The translations under genes were made by a program, and so were the position numbers. A stretch of DNA of 64,000 bases, taken from JASHPR01 sp963729365 (GTDB lineage Bacteria > Actinomycetota > Actinomycetes > Streptosporangiales > Streptosporangiaceae). The notes beneath the pieces are model-generated. The model was not told the origin of the DNA. It did no database searches and saw nothing but the letters and a program-made list of their open reading frames with translations. The stretch is from NCBI GenBank assembly GCA_963729365.1, contig CAVSNQ010000022.1, positions 434,001 to 498,000 of the forward strand, read 5' to 3'. Positions within the stretch are counted from its first letter, which is position 1, and the number at the start of each line of letters is the position of its first letter. Positions 34,676 through 41,759 of this stretch are shown here, piece by piece.

Positions 34676-35325
34676 TGAACGGCATCACGTCAAGCACCGC
34701 GCTCTGGTACGCCAGCCGCGCGACCGGCGTGGTCAGCCTGGTGCTGCTGTCCGCGGTGATGATCTTGGGCATCCTGGTCAACCGGCAGGGACGGCTGCCC
34801 GGCCTGCCCCGGTTCGCCGTCCTCGGCCTGCACCGCAACCTGTCCCTGCTCGCGGTCGCGTTCGTCGCCGTGCACGTGATCACCGCGGTCGCCGACTCCT
34901 ACGTCAGCATCAGCCTGGCCGCCGCCGTGATCCCGTTCGTCTCCGCGTACGAGCCGCTGTGGCTGGGCCTGGGCGCGGTCTCCCTCGACCTGATGGCCGC
35001 CCTCATCGTGACCAGCCTGCTGCGCCGCCACATCGGCCGCCGGGCCTGGCGTGCCGTGCACTGGCTGGCTTACGCGTCCTGGCCGGTCGCGGTCGTGCAC
35101 GGCGTGTTTTCCAGCCCGGACCTGCAGAGCGGGCCGCTGTTCTACCTGGCCCTGGCCTGCATCGCCGCGGTCATCGGCGCGCTGGCCTGGCGGGTGGCCC
35201 GGTCCCGCGCCGCGGTCCCGCGGGCCCGCCGCGTCCCCGAGCTGATGGCATCGCAGGGGGTTCGGGGGAGCGGCCACGCCGGGGTAGCGCAGCCGGACCG
35301 CCTGGCCCGGGTCGGCGACCGATGA
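34675..35325 (+). CDS. ferric-reductase-like transmembrane heme protein
   Basis: A 216-residue protein with about six membrane helices, of the ferric-reductase-like/YedZ-MsrQ type that carries b-type heme between paired histidines. Candidate ligands are in GLHRNLSLLAVAFVAVHVIT and VHWLAYASWPVAVVHGVF. It lacks the FAD/NAD domains of full ferric reductases, so electrons must come from a partner, most likely the NuoF-like protein encoded next (ATGA overlap at 35322-35325). Basic residues at the C-terminus probably lie in the cytoplasm. The external acceptor is not evident. Confidence 0.8.
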   Translation: MNGITSSTALWYASRATGVVSLVLLSAVMILGILVNRQGRLPGLPRFAVLGLHRNLSLLAVAFVAVHVITAVADSYVSISLAAAVIPFVSAYEPLWLGLGAVSLDLMAALIVTSLLRRHIGRRAWRAVHWLAYASWPVAVVHGVFSSPDLQSGPLFYLALACIAAVIGALAWRVARSRAAVPRARRVPELMASQGVRGSGHAGVAQPDRLARVGDR

Positions 35326-36656
35326 GCCCCGCGGCGGCCAGCCCCGCGCTGGCCCGGCAGCGCCCGGCGGGCGGCGGCGGACTCCCCCGGCTGCTACCGC
35401 CCGCTGGTCAGACCAGCGCCGACCTGGCCGTCCACCTGCGGCGGCACGGGCACGTACCGTACCGCGGCGGGTCCAGGAGACTGATCCAGGAGGTGCGCGC
35501 CGCCGGGCTGACCGGCCGGGGCGGCGCCGCCTTCCCGGTGCACCGCAAGCTGGAGGCCGTCGCCGCGGCCCGCCCCGGCCGCGCGGTCGTCGTCGGCAAC
35601 GGCGCCGAGGGCGAGCCGGCCAGCCGCAAGGACGAGGCACTGCTGTTCCTGGCGCCGCACCTGGTCCTGGACGGCCTGCAGCTGGCCGCGGAGGCCGTCG
35701 GCGCGGGCCGCGCAGTGCTATATGTCCGTGCTGACCTGCGGGAACGTACCCGGCTGGACATTCATGTGACGGAACGCGACGCCCAAGGGCTGGACCGCGT
35801 CCCTGTCGAACTCGCGTTGGCCCCGGCGCGGTTCCTGGCCGGAGAGGAGTCGGCCCTCGCGAGCCTGCTCAGCGGCGAGGCGGCGGTGCCGCGCTTCACC
35901 CCGCCGCGGGTCTTCGAGCGCGGCGTGGACGCGCGCCCCACTCTCGTTCAGAATGTGGAGACCCTGGCCCATCTGGCGCTGATCGCGCGTTACGGCCCGG
36001 CCTGGTTCCGCGCCCTGGGCACCCCGGACGAGCCGGGCACCATGCTGTGCACGGTGCGCCAGGCCGACGGCTCGGTGAACGTGGCCGAGGCGGCGATCGG
36101 CACGCCGCTCGCCGCCCTGCTGGATCTGTCCGAGGCCAGCGCGGTGCTGGTCGGCGGATACCACGGGGCCTGGATCCCGGTCGCGCAGGCGTCCTCGCTG
36201 ACGCTGAGCAACGCCGCGCTGCGGCCGCTGGGCGGGTTCACCGGCGCCGGGGTGCTCGCTGCCCTGCCCGCGGGCTTGTGCGGCCTGATCGAGTCGGCCC
36301 GGGTGGCCCGCTACCTGGCGCTCGAGTCCGCCGGGCAGTGCGGGCCGTGCCTGAACGGCCTGCCCTCGATCGCGGCGGCCATGGCCGAGCTGGCCGGGCT
36401 GACCGGTGAAGGGGGATGGGGAGGCGGGCGGCGGCCGGACCCGCGGGTACTGGCCGACCTGAGCCGGTGGGCGGGTCTGGTCGAGGGCCGGGGCGCCTGC
36501 CACCACCCCGACGGGACGGTCAGGTTCCTGAGCAGCGCGCTGCGCGTGTTCGCCGCGGAGGTCCGCGAGCACCAGCAGGGCTTCTGCGGAGCGGCCAGCG
36601 ACCGGCCGTTCCTGCCGATCCCTGACGGGCCGTCTTCCGACGCGGACTGGAGCTGA
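35322..36656 (+). CDS. NuoF-like SLBB/iron-sulfur flavoprotein (NADH dehydrogenase-type subunit)
   Basis: A 444-residue protein related to NADH-binding subunit NuoF. The FMN/NAD core shows GLTGRGGAAFPVHRKL, VVGNGAEGEPASRKDEALL, and the SLBB-like region GYHGAWIPVAQASS. The Fe-S region reads ESAGQCGPCLNGLP with a later Cys in GRGACHHPDG. NuoF has CxxCxxC plus a distant Cys; the first of these Cys is absent here (SAGQC), so the cluster may be altered or use another ligand. Starts with an ATGA overlap, and the ferredoxin gene follows two bases after its stop. It likely feeds electrons to the membrane heme protein. Confidence 0.82.
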   Translation: MSPAAASPALARQRPAGGGGLPRLLPPAGQTSADLAVHLRRHGHVPYRGGSRRLIQEVRAAGLTGRGGAAFPVHRKLEAVAAARPGRAVVVGNGAEGEPASRKDEALLFLAPHLVLDGLQLAAEAVGAGRAVLYVRADLRERTRLDIHVTERDAQGLDRVPVELALAPARFLAGEESALASLLSGEAAVPRFTPPRVFERGVDARPTLVQNVETLAHLALIARYGPAWFRALGTPDEPGTMLCTVRQADGSVNVAEAAIGTPLAALLDLSEASAVLVGGYHGAWIPVAQASSLTLSNAALRPLGGFTGAGVLAALPAGLCGLIESARVARYLALESAGQCGPCLNGLPSIAAAMAELAGLTGEGGWGGGRRPDPRVLADLSRWAGLVEGRGACHHPDGTVRFLSSALRVFAAEVREHQQGFCGAASDRPFLPIPDGPSSDADWS

Positions 36657-36658
36657 CG

Positions 36659-36898
36659 ATGAACGCCGCGAAGCTGAGCGTCAATCCGATCGCCTGCTCG
36701 GGCCACGGCCTGTGCGCCGAGTTGCTGCCCGAGCTCGTCGCGCTCGACGAGTGGGGCTACCCGGTCGTCGCCGGCCAGCCGGTGCCGTCCCGCCTGATCC
36801 GGCAGGCCAGGCGGGCGGTGACCGACTGCCCCGCGCTCGCCCTGCGGCTCACCCAGGCCGGCGCCGTTCAGAAGAAACCCAGAGGTGGCACATACTGA
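36659..36898 (+). CDS. small [3Fe-4S]-type ferredoxin
   Basis: A 79-residue ferredoxin of the actinobacterial one-cluster type. It has CSGHGLC (Cys-x5-Cys) near residue 13 and DCPALAL near 56, giving three Cys as expected for a [3Fe-4S] cluster; an intervening ligand position is not Cys. Such ferredoxins often serve P450s. Here, coupling to the NuoF-like protein two bases upstream suggests it carries electrons within this operon. Confidence 0.85.
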   Translation: MNAAKLSVNPIACSGHGLCAELLPELVALDEWGYPVVAGQPVPSRLIRQARRAVTDCPALALRLTQAGAVQKKPRGGTY

Positions 36899-36928
36899 CG
36901 GCCAAGACTGCCAGCGCATCCTGGAAGC

Positions 36929-37690
36929 ATGAAGAGCCTGATGGAGAAACCACAGTCGGCCGCTGACCCGGCCAGCGGCAGGCTCAGCGAGCGGCCGGAC
37001 GGAACGCCGATCCGGGTCCTCGTCGTGGACGATGAGCCCAGCCTGGCCGAGCTGCTGGCCAGCGTGCTCCGGTACGAGGGCTGGGACATCCGCACGGCCG
37101 CCGACGGCTCGTCCGCCGTGCGGACTGCCCGGGAGTTCAAGCCCGACGCGGTCGTGCTCGACGTGATGCTCCCCGACTTCAGCGGGCTCGAGGTGCTGCG
37201 CCGGCTCCGCTCCGAGCTGCCCCACGTCTGCGTGCTCTTCCTGACCGCGCGGGACGCGGTCGAGGACCGGGTCGCAGGCATCACGGCCGGCGGGGACGAC
37301 TACGTGACCAAGCCGTTCAGCCTGGAGGAGGTGCTGGCCAGGCTGCGCGGGCTGCTGCGCCGGGCCGGCGTCGCCCGGGCCCGGACCGGCACCGAGCTGA
37401 CCGTGGGCGACCTGACCATGGACGAGGACGCGAGAGAGGTACGCCGCAGCGGCGAGCTGATCGAGCTGACCGCCACCGAGTTCGAGCTGCTCCGGTTCCT
37501 CATGCGCAACCCGCGCCGGGTGCTGTCCAAGGCGCAGATCCTGGACCGGGTATGGAACTACGACTTCGGCGGCCAGGCCCACGTGGTCGAGCTGTACATC
37601 AGCTACCTGCGCAAGAAGATCAACGCCGGCCGGGAGCCGCTGATCCACACCGTGCGCGGCGTGGGTTACGTGCTGAAGCCGGCCAATTGA
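36929..37690 (+). CDS. OmpR/PhoB-family response regulator
   Basis: A 253-residue regulator. The receiver domain has VLVVDDEPSLAELLASVLRYEGW, phospho-acceptor Asp in VVLDVMLPDFSG, FLTARDAVEDRVAGITAGGDDYVTKPF with the Thr and Lys. The winged-helix domain has LTATEFELLRFLMRNPRRVLSKAQILDRVW and HTVRGVGYVLKP. A 28-residue N-terminal extension precedes the receiver. It follows the ferredoxin by 30 bases and is 19 bases ahead of its kinase, so it probably regulates the operon it sits in. That target is inferred from position. Confidence 0.92.
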   Translation: MKSLMEKPQSAADPASGRLSERPDGTPIRVLVVDDEPSLAELLASVLRYEGWDIRTAADGSSAVRTAREFKPDAVVLDVMLPDFSGLEVLRRLRSELPHVCVLFLTARDAVEDRVAGITAGGDDYVTKPFSLEEVLARLRGLLRRAGVARARTGTELTVGDLTMDEDAREVRRSGELIELTATEFELLRFLMRNPRRVLSKAQILDRVWNYDFGGQAHVVELYISYLRKKINAGREPLIHTVRGVGYVLKPAN

Positions 37691-37709
37691 CGGCGTTGGC
37701 CGGGACACG

Positions 37710-39278
37710 ATGAGCCAGGCGGGTTCTCCGGCGCCCCCGGGTGGCGGGCTGCGCGGCTGGCTGGCGGGCCGGACCCTGCGCGGGCGGCTCATCGCCGGCC
37801 TGGTGGCGCTGCTGGCCGTGGCCTGTGCGGCGGTCGGCATCGTCACCTACCTGAGCCTGCACGGGTTCCTGCTCAGCCAGCTCGATTCGCAGCTCGCCGC
37901 GGCCAGTTCCCGCTACACCATGTGCGTGGACGGCCCCCCGCCGGGCAGCCAGCCGCCCAACCCGAACGATCCGGACGCCGGGCCGGGCGACCAGGACACC
38001 CACCAGGCCGATCCTGGGTACTGCGCCGACACGGCCGGGCAGGCGCAGGACACGTTCTCGGCTGCGATCATGCCCAGCACGCCCCACACGGTCGTGGCCA
38101 GGCTCACCCAGGGTGCATGCACGCTAACCGCCGCCGAGGAGACCGTGCTGCGGCAGCTCCCGGTCAACGGCATGTTCTACACCGAGAGGCTGACCTCGCT
38201 CGATGCCGACTACCGCCTGACGGCCGAACGGGGAGACAACGGCGCCGTCCTGATCACCGGCCTGCCCATGACCCCGATGACCGACACCCTGGACAACGTC
38301 GAGCTCACTGAGGCCATCGTGTTCGCCGCCGCCCTGCTCCTCACCGGGTTCATCGGCACCGCCTGGGTGCGCCTGTCGCTGCGGCCACTGCGGCGGGTGA
38401 CCGTCACCGCCGGCCAGGTGGCCAGGCTGCCGCTGGCCAGCGAGGTCGACCTGCCGCACCGGGTGCCCGACGCCGACCAGCGGACCGAGGTCGGCCAGCT
38501 CGGCGCCGCGTTCAACCGGATGCTCGGGCACGTCGAGTCCGCGCTCACGCGGCGGCAGGCCAGCGAGGCGCGGCTGCGCCGGTTCGCCGCCGACGCGAGC
38601 CACGAGCTGCGCACGCCGCTGGCCGCGATCCGCGGCTACGCGGAACTTGCCCGGCGGCACCCCGGCACACTGCCGCCTGAGGTGGCGCACGCCCTCGGCC
38701 GGGTGGAGGCTGAATCGGCCCGGATGAGCGCGCTGGTCGAGGACCTGCTGCTGCTGGCCAGGCTGGACGCGGGCCGCCCGCTGGAGTCCCGGCCCGTCGA
38801 CCTGACCCGGCTGGCGATCGACGCCACCAGCGACGCGCGAGTGGCCGGGCCCGATCACCGGTGGCAGCTCGAGCTGCCCGAGGGCCCGGTGCTCGTGCCG
38901 GGCGACGACCAGCGGCTGCACCAGGTGCTCGCCAACCTGCTCAGCAACGCGCGCACGCACACGCCCGCCGGGACAGCGGTCACGGTCGCACTCGGGTCCT
39001 CCGCCGAGCGCGATGTCGCGGAGCTGAGCGTGACCGACGACGGCCCGGGGATACCGGCCGAGCTGCGGCCCGACTTGTTCGAGCGGTTCGTCAGGGGCGA
39101 CGGCTCGCGGTCGCGCGCGGCGGGCAGCACCGGCCTGGGCCTGTCGATCGTGGCGGCGGTCATCGCCGCCCATCACGGGACCGTCACCGTGGACAGCGAG
39201 CCGGGCCGGACCCGCTTCGCCATCACGCTGCCGCTGCTGCCCGGCCAGGCGCCCCCGGAGGACCCGCGAGCGCCCTGA
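37710..39278 (+). CDS. sensor histidine kinase
   Basis: A 522-residue membrane kinase. The first helix is at about 30-52 (LIAGLVALLAVACAAVGIVTYL) and an external sensor of about 145 residues follows, with Cys-containing blocks YTMCVDGPPPG, YCADTAG and GACTLTA. A second helix at about 200-222 precedes HAMP. The phospho-acceptor is His in FAADASHELRTPLAAIRGYAEL. The ATPase domain shows NLLSNARTHTPAG, DDGPGIP and GSTGLGLSIV. External Cys residues could form disulfides or bind metal or heme, fitting the redox operon. Partner: the response regulator 19 bases upstream. Confidence 0.92.
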   Translation: MSQAGSPAPPGGGLRGWLAGRTLRGRLIAGLVALLAVACAAVGIVTYLSLHGFLLSQLDSQLAAASSRYTMCVDGPPPGSQPPNPNDPDAGPGDQDTHQADPGYCADTAGQAQDTFSAAIMPSTPHTVVARLTQGACTLTAAEETVLRQLPVNGMFYTERLTSLDADYRLTAERGDNGAVLITGLPMTPMTDTLDNVELTEAIVFAAALLLTGFIGTAWVRLSLRPLRRVTVTAGQVARLPLASEVDLPHRVPDADQRTEVGQLGAAFNRMLGHVESALTRRQASEARLRRFAADASHELRTPLAAIRGYAELARRHPGTLPPEVAHALGRVEAESARMSALVEDLLLLARLDAGRPLESRPVDLTRLAIDATSDARVAGPDHRWQLELPEGPVLVPGDDQRLHQVLANLLSNARTHTPAGTAVTVALGSSAERDVAELSVTDDGPGIPAELRPDLFERFVRGDGSRSRAAGSTGLGLSIVAAVIAAHHGTVTVDSEPGRTRFAITLPLLPGQAPPEDPRAP

Positions 39279-39361
39279 ACCCCGCCCGCTCGTGACCCTC
39301 GACCGACCCGCATCGATCCTGAGGCTCCGTGCTGGCTCCGTCCAGCCGCCGCTGGCCGCCT

Positions 39362-39439
39362 GACTTTGCGTCATAAAGTTCTGGGCCCGAACCCTTGACT
39401 TTGCGCCATAAAGCAGAGTCTACTTTATGGCATAGAGTC
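39362..39439 (+). promoter_or_regulatory. three-copy 17-bp operator with overlapping promoter
   Basis: Copies: GACTTTGCGTCATAAAG (39362-39378), GACTTTGCGCCATAAAG (39397-39413), and the inverted CTTTATGGCATAGAGTC (39423-39439). Copies 2 and 3 form a perfect 9-bp inverted repeat (GCCATAAAG/CTTTATGGC, 9-base spacer). TTGACT at 39395-39400 overlaps copy 2 as a -35, with TCTACT near 39419-39424 as a possible -10. AAGGAG (39444-39449) then serves ATG 39455. The winged-helix regulator encoded in the same unit is the likely ligand. Confidence 0.65.
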
Positions 39440-39454
39440 GATAAAGGAGACACC

Positions 39455-40087
39455 ATGAACCGCACACCCGACGCCACCGCCGCCGGCAACGACGGCACCT
39501 TCGACCCCCAGCAGGCCGCCGCCCTGCTGGGCCAGACCACCCAGCAGGCCCGCCGCAAGCTGCAGCCCTCCCCGCCGTGGCTGCTGGCCACCAGGGCCGT
39601 CATGGTCCTGGCCGCGTGCGGCGCGATCTGGCTGTCGGTGCGCGGACAGCACCCCTACCACGGCCCGACGGGCGCGGACATCCCCATCCTCATCGCGTTC
39701 ATCGTCATCAACTTCGGCGCCACCGTCACGGTCCGCGAGCGCGCGATGGCCGGGGTCCGCGGCAGAACCCGGCTGCGCCCGGCCGAGATCACCGTCCTGG
39801 TGCTGGCCTGGGCCGCCGCGGCCGCGGTCATGGTGGCGCTGGCCGCCGCGGGGGTGAACTACGCCCTGTACCCCACCACTGTGCTGATCGTCCCCGGCCT
39901 GACCTGGGCCGCCATCACCGCGGCACGCTCAGAATGGCTCAGCTGCGGCACCGGGCTCGGGGTCGCCGCGGTCGGCGCCGTGGGCGCGTTCGCCGGGCCG
40001 GCCGGGGCGTGGGCGGTGGCCGGCGTGGGCCTGTGCGCCGTGCTGCTGGGCCGCGCCGCCGCCGGCGCCTGGCAGCAGCGCGCGTAA
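39455..40087 (+). CDS. integral membrane protein (five to six helices)
   Basis: A 210-residue protein. Residues 1-45 are hydrophilic (FDPQQAAALLGQTTQQARRKLQ) and about five to six membrane helices follow (LLATRAVMVLAACGAIWLSV, IPILIAFIVINFGATVTV, ITVLVLAWAAAAAVMVALAA and others). I do not recognise a transport motif. Membrane proteins of this type commonly precede small winged-helix regulators in actinobacteria. AAGGAG five bases before ATG 39455 fixes the start. It is under the three-copy operator and nine bases ahead of the regulator gene. Confidence 0.72.
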   Translation: MNRTPDATAAGNDGTFDPQQAAALLGQTTQQARRKLQPSPPWLLATRAVMVLAACGAIWLSVRGQHPYHGPTGADIPILIAFIVINFGATVTVRERAMAGVRGRTRLRPAEITVLVLAWAAAAAVMVALAAAGVNYALYPTTVLIVPGLTWAAITAARSEWLSCGTGLGVAAVGAVGAFAGPAGAWAVAGVGLCAVLLGRAAAGAWQQRA

Positions 40088-40096
40088 GGGTGTGCC

Positions 40097-40396
40097 ATGA
40101 CTGACGACGCGCTCGACCCGCTGATCCACGTGCCCACCCGGCTGAAGATCGTCGCGACGCTGGCGGCCCTGCCCGAAGGCGACACGCTCTCCTTCACCCG
40201 CCTGCAGGACATGATCGGGCTCACCCCCGGTAACCTGATCATCCACCTGCGCAAGCTCGAAGAAGCCGATTACATCAGCAGCGAGAAGACCAGGAACGGG
40301 ACCGTGTCCATCACCACGGTCGCTCTTACCGGCCACGGCCGCAAGGCACTCGGCGCCTACACCCAGGCCCTGCGCGACCTGCTCGGCGGCCTGTAA
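40097..40396 (+). CDS. winged-helix transcriptional regulator
   Basis: A 99-residue single-domain winged helix of the ArsR/MarR-like 'transcriptional regulator' type. It has PTRLKIVATLAALPEGDTLSFTRLQDMIGLTPGNLIIHLRKLEEADYI (helices 1-3), then the wing EKTRNGTVSITTVALTGHGRKAL. There is no ligand domain or Cys metal site. Its gene follows the membrane-protein gene by nine bases, so it very likely autoregulates through the 17-bp repeats at 39362-39439. Confidence 0.85.
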   Translation: MTDDALDPLIHVPTRLKIVATLAALPEGDTLSFTRLQDMIGLTPGNLIIHLRKLEEADYISSEKTRNGTVSITTVALTGHGRKALGAYTQALRDLLGGL

Positions 40397-40532
40397 CCAG
40401 CCCGCCCGCCCCGGCCGACCCGGACGGCCCCCGATGAGGGGCTGTCCGCTGTTGCCGAGGAACGCCGCACTCAGAGCCGGCGCAGAGACCGGCCGCAGTC
40501 CGCGCGCAGCATGATCATCCACTGTGGTGGCC

Positions 40533-41759
40533 ATGGGATCGCCAAGCAGAGTTCTCGAGGACGCAGACCACGAACCGGCCGGGCCTGCGGCGCCTCAGGT
40601 GGAGATCGTCGTGCCGGTGCGCAACGAGGAGCAGGACCTCGCTCCGAGCATCCGGCGCCTGCACGCCTACCTGACCGACCGGTTCCCGTTCACCGCGCGC
40701 ATCACGATCGCGGACAACGGCAGTACCGACGGGACCTGGGCCGCCGCGCTCGCCCTAGCTGACTCGCTTGACCGCGTCCGAGCCGTCCGCCTAGAGCAGC
40801 CAGGCCGGGGGCGGGCGTTGCGTTCCGTCTGGTCGGCCAGTGACGCGGAAGTGCTCGCGTACATGGACGTCGACCTGTCCACCGACCTGAACGCGCTGCT
40901 GCCGCTGGTGGCCCCGCTGCTGTCCGGCCACAGCGACGTGGCGATCGGCACCAGGCTGGCGCAGGGCGCCCGGGTGAACCGGGGCCCGCGCCGCGAGGTC
41001 ATCTCCCGCTGCTACAACCTGCTCTTGCACGCCACGCTGCGGGTCGGCTTCTCGGACGCGCAGTGCGGGTTCAAGGCGATCCGCGCCGACCAGGCGCGCG
41101 CGCTGCTGGCGCTGACCGAGGACACCGGCTGGTTCTTCGACACCGAGCTGCTCGTGCTGGCCGAGCGGGCCGGGCTGCGCATCCACGAGGTACCGGTCGA
41201 CTGGACCGATGACACCGACTCCCGGGTCGATGTGGTCGCCACCGCGATCGCCGACCTCCGCGGCATCGCCCGCCTCGGCGGCGGGCGCCAGCTCACCAGG
41301 TTCCTGGCCGTCGGCGCGGCCAGCACGGTCGCCTACGTCCTGCTGTACCTCGCATTGCGCGGCGCGATGCCAGCCCAGGCGGCGAACGCGCTCAGCCTGC
41401 TGGTCACCGCCGTCGCCAATACGGCGATGAACCGGAGCTTCACGTTCGGGGTCCGCGGGCGGCAGCACGCCGTGCGCCACCAGATCCGCGGGCTGCTGGC
41501 GTTCGCTGCCGGGCTGTTGCTCACGTCGGGGGCGCTCGCCGCGCTGCACGCGGTCTCGGCCCGACCGGGACGCGGCGCCGAGGTGACCGTGCTGGTCGGC
41601 GCCAACCTGCTGGCCACGATCCTGCGGTACGGGCTGTACCGGAGCTGGGTCTTCCGCGGCCGCCCGGCTCCGCCACGGGCCGCGTCGCCCCCGGGCGGTC
41701 CCGTACTGCCCCAGCCCGCCCTGACCACATCCGTCCAGCCGAACGGGAGCGCCCGGTGA
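40533..41759 (+). CDS. glycosyltransferase family 2 fused to GtrA-like membrane domain
   Basis: A 408-residue protein. Residues about 20-245 are a GT2 domain of the polyprenyl-phosphate sugar type (VEIVVPVRNEEQDLAPSI, ADNGSTDGTW, LAYMDVDLSTDL, then QCGFKAIRADQ and DWTDDTDSRVD). It should load a sugar onto a lipid phosphate. Residues about 260-385 are a GtrA domain with four helices (FLAVGAASTVAYVLLYLAL, NTAMNRSFTFGVRG), thought to flip or hand over the lipid-sugar. Its stop overlaps the GT39-like gene (GTGA), the probable user of that lipid-sugar. ATG 40533 is used; GTG at 40524 is possible. Confidence 0.87.
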   Translation: MGSPSRVLEDADHEPAGPAAPQVEIVVPVRNEEQDLAPSIRRLHAYLTDRFPFTARITIADNGSTDGTWAAALALADSLDRVRAVRLEQPGRGRALRSVWSASDAEVLAYMDVDLSTDLNALLPLVAPLLSGHSDVAIGTRLAQGARVNRGPRREVISRCYNLLLHATLRVGFSDAQCGFKAIRADQARALLALTEDTGWFFDTELLVLAERAGLRIHEVPVDWTDDTDSRVDVVATAIADLRGIARLGGGRQLTRFLAVGAASTVAYVLLYLALRGAMPAQAANALSLLVTAVANTAMNRSFTFGVRGRQHAVRHQIRGLLAFAAGLLLTSGALAALHAVSARPGRGAEVTVLVGANLLATILRYGLYRSWVFRGRPAPPRAASPPGGPVLPQPALTTSVQPNGSAR

